64,000 nucleotides of DNA from Tricholoma matsutake (lineage: Eukaryota > Basidiomycota > Agaricomycetes > Agaricales > Tricholomataceae), in contig AP026542.1 of assembly GCA_026075535.2 (NCBI GenBank), positions 2,356,001 through 2,420,000 on the forward strand, in the 5' to 3' direction. The position numbers and the translations under genes were made by a program. Positions 42,975-52,279 of the stretch are shown piece after piece; position 1 is the first letter of the stretch; the number at the start of each line of letters is the position of its first letter. The notes under the pieces are model-generated. The model worked only from the letters and a program-made list of their open reading frames with translations, searched no databases and was not told the origin of the DNA.

Positions 42975-44817
42975 TTATATACATGCCGAATCACATCTAT
43001 TCTTTTTGCCTTGCTTCATCTCCCCTCTGTCCTCAGATGTTCCTGCTCTCTTCCTTGGGTTTGGCTGAGGGGTGGAACGTAGTCCAGATGGACCAGGGGT
43101 CAGCCTGTGTGGGGATTGGCACAGCTGTGCAGGGGGAGGGGAGGGCCAGGGTGAGGTGATTACATTGACTGCTGATGCTGGTGGGTTAAGTGCCAATGCT
43201 GGGGCGGCAGCCTCAGGCTTGGTGAGCGAAGTTGGGGGGAAGAGGAGAGGGAGTAGTGAGGCCATCGATGTTGTGGGCTGTACCATTTCTTGAGAATCCT
43301 GTGGTGTGGTGGGAATAATTTGGATGGGGGGGGGTGTCAGCCAAGGATGCTTCCCCTGCAACCTCTTCAGGCACAGCCAGTCCCTCCTCACCATGCTCAG
43401 GTTCAGCGTTAGCACCCTCAATGAATCCCCCCTCCTCAACCAGTTCTGCCATCTGTTCATCTTTGTCGCTGGCAGCGGCAGCAGCAATGGGAATGGGAGT
43501 GGGAACAGGAGTGGGAGCTGGAGTGGGAGGGGGAGCTGGAGCTGGAGTGGGAGTGGGAGTGGGAGTGGGAGCAGGACCAGGAGCAGGGGTGGGAGCAGGA
43601 CCAGGACCAGGACCAGGACCAGGACCAGGACCAGGACTGGGACCAGGAGCGGCATTGACTTCCTTGGCATCCATCATTCCTTCCCAATCTGCCTCTGCCC
43701 TCCTGCTTGGAGTCCTCTCGAGGTGAACCACCTGCCCAGCCATGTAACCATTGTACAATGCAATGGGTTGTGCACTGGCCTGCAACCCAAAGTATGCTTC
43801 AATATTGTTCACCCTGTTTTGAAGCAAGTTGACCGCATCCCAGAGTTCTCATACATGGAGTCGGGACTCTCTGCTCCATCCTGGGATTGGCACCAGCATT
43901 GCTCTCTGTCTCCTTGTCAAGATCCTCATCTGATCCCCTGTTACTCTGCACCTCTTGCAGTCTGGGTCTCACTGTGATTGCTGGCAGCATTGGTTGCTGG
44001 GCTGGGGCTGGAAGTCTGGATCCTGATGCTGCTGGTTGGGCCTGCATCTTGGCCGGTGCTGGTGCTGCTTCTATCCTTGTTGGCATTGGTGTTGCTGCTG
44101 CTGTTGCCACTGCTGCTCCTGGTGCCTTTGCCACTGCCATTCCTCCTTTCTTTGCTGCTGCTGTCCCTGCTGTCTTGGCCGCTGCCATTCCCACTTTCTT
44201 GGCTGCTGTCATTCCCATTCCCATTCCCACTGCTGTTCCCATTCCCACTGCTGTTCCCATTCCCACTGCTGTTCCCATTCCCACTGCTGTTCCCATTCCC
44301 ACTGCCATTCTCATTCCCACTGCCATTCCTGTTCCCACTGCCATTCTCATTCCCACTGCCATTCCCATTCCCACTGCCATTCCCATTCCTGCTGCAGTGG
44401 CTGTTCCAGCTGCTGCTGCCACTGCCATTGCCGATGCGGTTGGTCCAGCCAATGTGGACACAGGTCCTGTTATGCCCTTTTTCTCATCAAAGGTCTTCAT
44501 TGCCCTTAGTTGACCTTCAATAAACTTCTGGTCCCCTGTCCTGTCTGACTTTGACCATGCTACCACAAATCCCCACAAAAAGGCATCGGCCTGGAAGATG
44601 GCCTGCACATCCTCTGTGAGAACCTCTCTTTGCCAGGCAAATAACATTTTCTACAATTTGTAAGTGCATCATTGATCTGATAGCATGCCAATCCACTCAC
44701 AAGGGCTGATTTTCTTTCCTTCATCATGGCCTTGATACTTTGCTCCCAAAGTCCATTGTGGATGGCTTGCTCAATCTTGCTGATCTGGCCAAGCACTTGT
44801 TGGTGTGTAACATTCAT
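42975..44817 (-). CDS. Unrecognised protein B with simple-sequence repeats
   Basis: It starts MNVTHQQVLGQISKIEQAIH at 44817, continues AMMKERKSALVSGLACYQIN, an intron near 44640-44660, then AWQREVLTEDVQAIFQADAF and WSKSDRTGDQKFIEGQLRAM. A long (MGMAVG)n-type hexapeptide repeat (44200-44400) is followed by NRVNNIEAYFGLQASAQPIA, which is in another frame. Next come a Pro-Gly/Pro-Thr dipeptide tract (about 43480-43660) and a basic tail NPRKRAGTSEDRGEMKQGKK. The first 150 residues look like a folded helical domain; the rest is low complexity. I do not recognise the family. One frame change near 43820 may be an intron or a break. Confidence 0.5.
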
Positions 44818-45117
44818 GATTGATGAGTCGGCTGCGGCAGTGGGGTTGATGTTGAGATGAAAAAGAGTGAAACACTGAAAATCAACAATCACGTGTTGTT
44901 GATTGATATACAATTGATATATACAAACAAATAATGTCCTGATTAAACAGTGTCTGGTAGTATCACTTGTTATCATATGTGTTATCTATACCATGAGCAA
45001 TCAGCAAACCAACACTTGTATTCCTGATGGATATGTTGTTATCTGAGGTGACAATGGGCAGCACTATCTAGTGCCCCATTTTATGATTCCAGCTACCCAC
45101 CAGGCAATGGAGGCCTA

Positions 45118-45302
45118 TGTAAGAGTGCCTCTTACATCATCATTACATTATCACATGCCACTCAGTTATCACATGTTATTCTGATAGTATATAGTCTATA
45201 CTTCGAGTACTTGTACTGTATTCTAGAATCCCCCCTTGAAATATATTAAGTTCCTTATAGTTCTCAGTCCCCTTTAGTGTTGGAAGCTCCGGCTTTCTTC
45301 CA
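45118..45302 (+). repeat. 5' LTR of the P450-bearing element
   Basis: 185 bp, direct copy of 48071-48255. It is followed by CTTTTTTTTAATAATGAAC, as is the related LTR at 12726-12906. Confidence 0.88.
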
Positions 45303-45611
45303 CTTTTTTTTAATAATGAACTTACTATCAACACTCTATTCTCTCTCTCACACCCTCTTTTCCCGAAACCAGGCCGACCCTGGAATTTCCAAAAACAGTC
45401 TAATTTTTTCTTGCTGAACACTGTACCTTGACAATGCTAAGCTACCTGCTCACTCGATGCTCACTGCCCCTGCACCAAGGGGACCTCCCTAGAATTTGTT
45501 TGAATCCTCCTTCTTTCCTTCCCCCACTATCCCCCGGTTCTCCTTCTCCGAGCAACCTCACAGCGACCCTGGTTCTTGCCAACCCATTAAATCCTGGTTT
45601 CTCATTACACA

Positions 45612-46451
45612 ATGGCTTCTACAATCTCCTTATCTGTCTCTTGCTTTTCTCACAACATCGTCTTCATCACAGCTTCTGTCACCTTCACCTACATCCTCTT
45701 TTGGGCCATCTACAACCTCTTCTTGTCTCCTCTTAGTGTGATCCCTGGCCCCTGGTATGCGGCCGTCTCTGATTTCTGGATCACAGCACACGTTCTATGC
45801 CTCCGCCAATGCAAGGTCGTCCAAGAGCTTCTCAACACCTATGGCCTGGTAGTGCAAATCACCCCAAACAAGGTAGTCTTTCGCGACCTGTCCACCATGC
45901 GCAGCATCTACACTGTGCACAAGTTCGACAAAAGCTCATATTATGAGGGCCTCCACATCAATGACAACGAGCATGCAATGACATCTCTTGATCATGCTAC
46001 TCATTCTATGCACCGAAAAGGCTATGCACCGAATTACACCCCTACCAATATTTCTCATTTTGAGCCCAAAATGCATGAGGTTATCCTTGAGCTTGTCAAC
46101 ACTCTCAGGAACTCTGCCAGCAAGGGTCCTTTGGATTGCTTGGCTATTTTTTGTCACACAATGGTTGATGCAGTTGTTCACTTCTCCTATGGTTATCACC
46201 TCGGCGCGGTGAGCAAATTTGCCTTGGATGTCAAAGACCCTCTTTCCATGGCAATAAACAATTTCCCTAAGTGTGGAATTTTGCAATGTACTATCCCCAG
46301 ATGGGCCTGGAACCTTGTTAGCCAGATTCCCAACAATCGATGGAGGCAGATGTGCGATTCCAATAAGATCATGGCTGAGTGGGCAAATCTGAAAAAGTAT
46401 GAGGTGTTTGCTCGATGGAACAATCCTGCCAGCCTCACCACCCCCAAATGA
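45612..46451 (+). CDS. Cytochrome P450, N-terminal half only, intron-free
   Basis: P450 mono-oxygenases are haem enzymes anchored in the ER membrane. The 279-codon frame starts at 45612 with a hydrophobic anchor (FITASVTFTYILFWAIYNLF), the Pro-rich hinge SVIPGPWYAAVSD, then TYGLVVQITPNKVVFRDLST, YTVHKFDKSSYYEGL, the helix C region HSMHRKGYAPNYTPTNIS, and continues to about helix F/G (VDAVVHFSYGYHLG, MAEWANLKKYE). It then runs out into unrelated sequence. The I helix, ExxR and haem-binding Cys motif are missing, so it cannot be a working P450. It has no intron in 840 bp, whereas fungal P450 genes usually have several, and it lies in the sense direction of the LTRs: both fit capture of a spliced transcript. 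The subfamily is not assigned. Confidence 0.85.
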   Translation: MASTISLSVSCFSHNIVFITASVTFTYILFWAIYNLFLSPLSVIPGPWYAAVSDFWITAHVLCLRQCKVVQELLNTYGLVVQITPNKVVFRDLSTMRSIYTVHKFDKSSYYEGLHINDNEHAMTSLDHATHSMHRKGYAPNYTPTNISHFEPKMHEVILELVNTLRNSASKGPLDCLAIFCHTMVDAVVHFSYGYHLGAVSKFALDVKDPLSMAINNFPKCGILQCTIPRWAWNLVSQIPNNRWRQMCDSNKIMAEWANLKKYEVFARWNNPASLTTPK

Positions 46452-48070
46452 TGACCTGTGCCCCTGTTATCCTCCCAGTTCCCCCGCGCCCCTGTTATCC
46501 ACCACAAGCCCAGAACAGCACCCACAACATCAAGAACCACCACCACCACCCCTCCCCTTCCCACAAACCAGTCCCAAACAGCTCAAAAATGATGCCACAC
46601 CCTGCCTGGCCAACATACAGCCCTACTACAGACTCCCCAGCCCCTCATCTCGAGCCCTGAGCCTCACTGTCCCTCTGCCACATCACAGCCACCAATGGCT
46701 GCAACACCTGTTACAACCACCTCGGAAACAGCACCTAGGGCTGTATCCAGCACCCAGACAGTGGGTACCTCCCCAGAGAACACTCACCAAGCCCCAAGCG
46801 ATGTACAATGAATGTCCACAATCTGGCAAAACCAGTCGCAGGCATACGTGCCCACGTGTTTGTCAAAACATGTTGCCCACTTGATGACACCACCCTGTCC
46901 ACCCCAGCTTGGCTCCCTGACCCCGGTTTGACACCTTCAGCCATGCAACGCAACTGCCATGTCATACTCAATTACCCTGGTTCACCCACTCCCAGCACTT
47001 TCAGAATGAGACTCAGCACCTGCAAAATGACAAAGCATGGACGTAAACCATCCAGATCACCCACACAGCCCATCCCAACCCTTCAGCTCACCCCAGAAAC
47101 GAGTCACCTCTCCATCGCCTGTATCCTATGTCATACACGACGGTTTACGCACCCACTATGTCACAGGCCCCTGGAACGACTCTGCCAAGCCCCAACAATG
47201 ACCTGTACCACTGCCCCGGCTCCTCTGCTCCCCCCAGCCTGTGCCCCTGCTCCCTGTCCCACACCTCGCATGACCCAACATGACTGCCCGTCATTGTCGA
47301 CACGTCCATTGACGACAGCTGAATCACCTGCTCCACACCATGTAGGACTGCCAGCCTCTATGGCCCCTCGTCTCGTGTCCAGAACCGCCCGTTGCCACCA
47401 CCACATCGTTTTCAACAATGGCAATGAATTTGGCTGCAACTACCCCCACAACAACAACCTGGGCAACATCTGGCACTCATACAACTGCTACCATCCCAGA
47501 AATACATTGTTAGGCCCTAGACAACATACAGAAACAGTCTACTACAGCCCAGCAGGCCAATTCGCAGGACGACGAGCAAACATGTTTGTCAAAATGCATC
47601 GTCTACTCAACAGAATGACTCTGGTCTGCCCTGAACCCCAAACGAAGGTCCCAAACCCCCAGTCCCTGTCCCAAAATCTCAGCTTGCCACAGGCAGACTG
47701 TGGATGCACCATTCCGCCAGGACCTGCATCCTATACCCCTGCCATGTCACTAACGACGCCGTCTCAATGCCTGATGACACACCGTCTATGCCCATGTTTC
47801 CATCCATGCCCCCATCCATGTCACTAGCACCGTCCACAGCACCAGCCCCATCCATGTCACTGGCCCTGTCCCCATCCACATCACCTGTCCCACCTGGTCA
47901 CCAGCCCCATTCATTTTCACCAGCCCTGCACCTGTCATGTCCCCTGCACTGCACCTGTCCAACTCTGACTCAGTGTTCTTGTGAACATGTAAAGTTATTT
48001 TTGGTTACCATGACCACATTTACCTTGCCACCTGCCCCCCCCCAGTCATTTTTTTTGGAGTATGAGAGAG
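46452..48070 (+). other. Pro/Thr-rich tract of unknown origin in the LTR element
   Basis: Low-complexity C-rich DNA with broken open frames in all plus frames. A block near 46810-46870 (containing CATGTTTGTCAAAA-type text) recurs with changes near 47550-47610, so it contains an internal duplication. CCATCCATGTCACTAGC-type short repeats lie at 47800-47890. I cannot assign a function. Confidence 0.5.
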
Positions 48071-48255
48071 TGTAAGAGTGCCTCTTACATTGTCATTACA
48101 TTATCACATGCCACTCAGTTATCACATGTTATTCTGATAGTATATAGTCTATACTTCGAGTACTTGTACTGTATTCTAGAATCCCCCCTTGAAATATATT
48201 AAGTTCCTTATAGTTCTCAGTCCCCTTTAGTGTTGGAAGCTCCAGCTTCCTTCCA
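48071..48255 (+). repeat. 3' LTR of the P450-bearing element
   Basis: 185 bp, direct copy of 45118-45302, followed by the target duplication GCCTA. Confidence 0.88.
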
Positions 48256-48861
48256 GCCTATTGCAAGAAGGTTGAATTCAATGTACACATGGCACATGGA
48301 GGGGTAAGATTTCCTTCTTTTCAAAGTCTTGTTGCTGCCAGCCTAGCCATCCTTGGGCTGATGTCATCCTGTTGGCCAATGCTGTGTCTTAGCCGATGCT
48401 GTGTCTTGGCCGATGCCGTGTCTTGTTTGGCTTGTCTATCCTCTCACTGATGACTTTGCAGTCTGGAAACATGACTGATACACCATACTACTATGCATTG
48501 GCCCACAACCAGCTAATGCTACCTGCTGATCCAGTAAGTGCCTTGTCCTCGTTTGTATGACTGTTAGTTCATCCTGTTGCAGAAATTGACAGACAGGCAG
48601 CTGTTGAGCTGCCATGCCAAAGTGAAAGCCCTGCAAAACAACCTTGGCACCTCATACAAGGATGCCAGTCATCATCTCTACATGGCTGAGGTTGAGAAGC
48701 TGGAACAGCAAGATGTCACATTGAAGACATATGCAACCTTGAAGGAAAGGATGGAATACAATCTGAAATCATTCAAATGCAGGTTCTCAGACATTCCAAT
48801 CAGATCATTGTCCCATGATGACAACATGGCCGATCCCACCAATTTTTTCACAATTAGCTAG

Positions 48862-49290
48862 TACCAACATTGTTATTTTAGCTAGGATGAACACTGCTGT
48901 TTTGTTGATTTTGTTCATTCATACTCCCTGTGCCCATTGTGCATCTGGTTTGCTAATGCCCATTGCTGATGCTTTTGGTATATAGATTTCCACCCCAAAG
49001 TATCTGTCTGCTGCTACCAATGTTGATGTTGATGTAGATTTCTGTGCTGACGTGTCTGCTGATGCCGATGCTGATGGCTGTGACTATGTCATCAATGGTA
49101 TTAGATTCTTACTGCACATCTATGCCAATGCCGAGTACCATGTCCAATGCTATCTCATAGGTCACTGATCGGTCTATTAACATTCTTCATAGTGTATCAC
49201 AAGCAAGAATTGTAAAAGACCTGTTTGGTAGGTCTGCACTACATAGAATGAATTATTGCATCATTGCCCATTGCTAGGCCATACAGTCTC
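48862..49290. other. No gene; GATGCC tract and element end
   Basis: Downstream of gene C. It holds GCTGATGCCGATGCTGATG-type tracts near 49045-49080, the inverted block at 49190-49213, and a block like the 155-bp repeats of 11.4-12.1 kb (TTTGGTAGGTCTGC, GAATTATTGCATCATTGCCC). Confidence 0.45.
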
Positions 49291-50293
49291 CTATACACAT
49301 CTATACCAAGCATTGTAATTCACTATAGTACACACAGCTAGGTTGTATGAGGCCGCATTTGCAGTGGATCTGGCAGATGGTGCGGTGTAGGCATTGGAAG
49401 AGCGAATGTTGGTCTGAGCCTTAGCTGCATTCTTGGCAGCATTCGCCATGCTGGTACTGATTTGTTTCTGGTGGGTGGCGAGCTGAATGTCGAGGATTAT
49501 AATATGATGAATCCAGGTTTCAATGTCTTCAATAGCATTGAGCTCTTTCTTTGTGGCCCGATAAGCAAGGCAGAGTGCAGGGTTGAGGTGTGCAACAAGA
49601 TGAGCATGGAAGTGCTTGGCAGGAATGTGTTGTAAGGAACCTGCAGCCTCGAGTTCATTGTTAACTTTGCGAATGGAGACAGACCACTCATAAAACTCAT
49701 GGTCCCCCTGAGGGGCAATGAGCTCCTGGATCAGTTTGTCCTCCCAATCTGAAGGCAACCATTTCTGCTTGACTTCCAGCATGAACTTGCCAAAGGAGAG
49801 ACCAATCAGCCTTTCACTGTCAGATTTGATCCACGATTGCATGAAATCTGATTCAAATGAGTAGATGATGCAGCCAACCTGATCCTCAGGGTGATCTCTT
49901 TGTATGCAAAGAAGCATTTGCACGCATAGTCAAATCTGTGTAGATTTGTGACAGTGATGGAACCAGCTGACAAGAGAGGTGGTTGGCTAGTGGCAGTCTG
50001 GAGAACAGTAGCTGCCGCATAAGGCATATTGGCGATGACAGGGTCGACAAGATGCATATTGGGCAGTGAGAGGCAGGGCGTTAAGTCAGAGTCTGAGGAG
50101 TCAGAACATGGTCAACAGTTGTGAGGTAGATCGATCTGTGTTGGCTGAGGGCCCAAGTTGGGTGAGGGCATTAGAGGTGGAAGCAGCGAAGACAGCAGGG
50201 AGAGTGATGGAAGATCCAGGGTTTAGAGGCTGTGAATGCAGGTTGGGTGGACAAGGGGGGAATGTAACCTTCTGGGAACGAGGTACAGGGTGG
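49291..50293 (-). pseudogene. Gag-like gene of an LTR retrotransposon
   Basis: Minus-strand frames carry SITVTNLHRFDYACKCFFAY (about 49930-49990), then after a frameshift QVGCIIYSFESDFMQSWIKS, LIGLSFGKFMLEVKQKWLPS, GDHEFYEWSVSIRKVNNELE and HFHAHLVAHLNPALCLAYRA. This is the arrangement of a capsid/gag protein of gypsy-type fungal elements. The pol that should follow is absent: the frame ends in an alanine-rich tail at 49291. After the central inversion is undone, this gag lies behind the LTR and leader at 12726-13256, so it probably belongs to the TGTAAGAG LTR family that also supplied the P450-bearing element. Confidence 0.6.
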
Positions 50294-50695
50294 TGTTAGG
50301 AAACCACCCCATTACCTAATAAAATTTCATTTTTATTTTATTATGTCGAATTACGCTACATGACGCTAAATGATGCTACATTTTGATAGCATGAGAATTT
50401 TATTTTGCACGCATCAAAATGTATGTGCATATACAAGTGCGTCAGTAACAACAATGTACAATATATGTAACATAGTATATAAACCCTAAATATATGCCTA
50501 GGGGACCCCAGTTGTGTTCTCTTAGGTATTCCACCTATGTTTTCAGTGTGAAAGGCCTTTCTCAACCAACTCATCTATTAATAACCCCTTGCATCAAAAC
50601 CATCAATTCCCCCATCACAAGTGCGGATCCTGCCCCCTTCTTGTAGAGAGAACCTGCACGGTCTTAGCTAGCAGATAGTGGGTGTTGCCCTAACA
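50294..50695 (+). mobile_element. 5' LTR of gypsy copy L (402 bp)
   Basis: TGTTAGGAAACC ... TTGCCCTAACA. It is preceded by GGTGG (50289-50293), which matches CCACC at 13252-13256 when the interval is re-inverted. Confidence 0.9.
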
Positions 50696-51181
50696 GAAGA
50701 ACACAACTTCCCATATCAGTGCGCCTTCTCTTACTTGCGCATACATCATTGTTTCACCACGCCACATCCGATTACTCATCCTTTTGGCACGAGCCGGAAG
50801 TACTTGTACATATGTAATCTACCTTTTCTTTTGTAAGCCGACACCAGGCCTCGCCTTACATTGCGACTGCCAGTGATTGAGAGGCAGCACTCATCATTAG
50901 GACAGCTGCAACCAGACAACCGATTGGATCTGGTTTAGTTATGATTTACATCACTCTATTCAGATGACTATTTTAGTTACAAGCTGAATTCAGTGTTATC
51001 TCTGAGATCAGGCACTGTTGGAAGGGTTATTGATCTGAAGTGTCAAATTAGGCACCTGACGATCAACAAACAATTGACGAACAATTGATGAACCAACATG
51101 TGACCCGTAAACATTTGGAGAGGTCCCAAAGAACCAATCTTGAATTTGTCAAAGAAGTGATTCATCACAGATTCTACAACT

Positions 51182-52279
51182 ATGTCCAAACCTTCAACTT
51201 CTAATCCCAGTCCTAATCCTGTTCCCACACCAGCACTAGAGGTGAAAATTGATGCGCTTACAGTGCAAATGTCCCAATTAGTGTCAGTGTTGGCAGCATC
51301 ACAGCCCAGGCAAGTGGAAGTACAGCCAGAGACAACAGGAGAAAGAGATGATGAGATGGAGGAGATGGTGGAGTGGATGTCACAGGAGGATGAGACAGCA
51401 GAGAAATCCGGAAATGGAAAAGTGCACTTACCTAAGTACGTGCCCCTGCAAATCTTTGATGGTACCATGGAGAATACAAAATCCTTCATCAGCTCTATAG
51501 TATTGTACATCCATGGGAGGAAGCCATGAGTTTTGTACAGCCGAGTCTAGGATTATGTTTGCTATCTCGTACATCCAGGGGGGAAAGCACAGTTCTGGAG
51601 AAATGAGGCTATTAATCAAATTGCCATGGGAAATAAACCATTTGCAACCTTCAAGGAATTTCTGGAGAGATTGGAGGCACAGTTTGGAGACCCTAATCCA
51701 AAGGCGACAGCCAATGCTAAATTAAAGACCATGCGCCAAGGTTCCCTAACGGCGGATGAATTTATTTTGCAGTTCAAAGCAGAAGCTTTGCAAACGGACA
51801 TGGGAGAAGCCGCATTGGTAGAGTTTTTAAAAGCAGGATTAAATCCCTCTTTATTCAAGTCTATCTACCAACTACCTTCTATGCCAGAGAAGTTGGACAA
51901 GTGGTATAATTGGGCAATGCGCCTTGACCGGCAATATTGGCAGCAACAGGCAGAGTCAAAGTTGATGTATGGAAGTAGTAAATTTGGAAAGTCATCTGGA
52001 GGAAAGTCTGAGAAAAGAAAGGCACCTCAGGCACAAGCTCCAAGGGCACAGCCACCAGTCATGGCAGTGACACCTATAGTTATGGAGTCAGCAGCACCAG
52101 CAGAGGCAATGGAGGTTGATCAAGCAGGAAGACAAGCCCCACTTAAATGTTTTAACTGTGGGCAGTTAGGACACATTTCTAGGAATTGTAGGCAGAAAAG
52201 AAAGATTAGGGAAGCTACAATCAAGGAAGTGAAGCCAGAGGAAGGCAAGCAGAAGAATTTTGTGGAAGAGTCCCAGTGA
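51182..52279 (+). pseudogene. Gypsy copy L Gag with zinc knuckle, frameshifted
   Basis: Capsid/nucleocapsid protein of the chromovirus. It starts MSKPSTSNPSPNPVPTPALE at 51182, continues to IFDGTMENTKSFISSIVLYI, stops at 51529, and continues in another frame: NKPFATFKEFLERLEAQFGD, AEALQTDMGEAALVEFLKAG, the Lys-rich linker and the CCHC knuckle CFNCGQLGHISRNC (about 52147-52190), ending at 52279. The leader 50696-51181 holds no gene. Confidence 0.85.

Larger units (their letters stand above)
45118..48255 (+). mobile_element. LTR element carrying half a cytochrome P450
   Basis: Two 185-bp LTRs (45118-45302 and 48071-48255) begin TGTAAGAGTGCC and end CTTCCA, differ at only a few bases, and are flanked by a perfect GCCTA (45113-45117 and 48256-48260). 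A purine-rich GGAGTATGAGAGAG precedes the 3' LTR. The interior (2.77 kb) has a short leader like that after the LTR at 12726, then a P450 frame and a Pro-rich tract; gag, protease, reverse transcriptase and integrase are absent. It must be mobilised in trans. No tRNA primer site is evident. Confidence 0.85.
44993..48861 (+). pseudogene. Unrecognised gene C, split by a P450-bearing LTR element
   Basis: Exon 1 starts MSNQQTNTCIPDGYVVI at 44993, has one in-frame TGA, then GDNGQHYLVPHFMIPATHQA. It is cut after the codon position at 45117 and resumes at 48256 (CKKVEFNVHMAHGG, then a GTAAG splice site). Later exons hold MTDTPYYYALAHNQLMLPAD (about 48470-48533) and, after an intron at 48534-48583, KLTDRQLLSCHAKVKALQNN ... 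YNLKSFKCRFSDIP, ending at 48861. The helical C-terminal part could be a coiled coil. Removing the LTR element and one GCCTA copy restores the frame. No named domain is recognised. Confidence 0.55.
41279..49213. mobile_element. Candidate 7.9-kb element with three cargo genes
   Basis: TTTTACAATTCTTGCCTGTG (41279-41298) is repeated in inverse at about 49190-49213 with one mismatch, and GATGCCGATGC tracts lie just inside both ends. Between them are three unrecognised genes, plus, minus and plus. I found no target duplication and the pairing block is probably internal to the true ends, so the element call is tentative. No transposase, reverse transcriptase or recombinase is visible among the three genes. 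Confidence 0.4.

Noticed and set aside
43306..44523. Long plus-strand frames rich in Ser/Cys/Pro/Leu opposite gene B
   Set aside because: They are opposite-strand readings of simple repeats; the minus strand has the non-repetitive, protein-like N-terminus.
45612..46451. Native P450 gene interrupted by LTRs
   Set aside because: The GCCTA duplication and the restored frame of gene C on both sides show that the P450 arrived with the LTR element.
46808..47827. Long Pro/Thr-rich protein after the P450
   Set aside because: Frames are open because the DNA is C-rich; no domain, no splice pattern and internal duplication in different frames.
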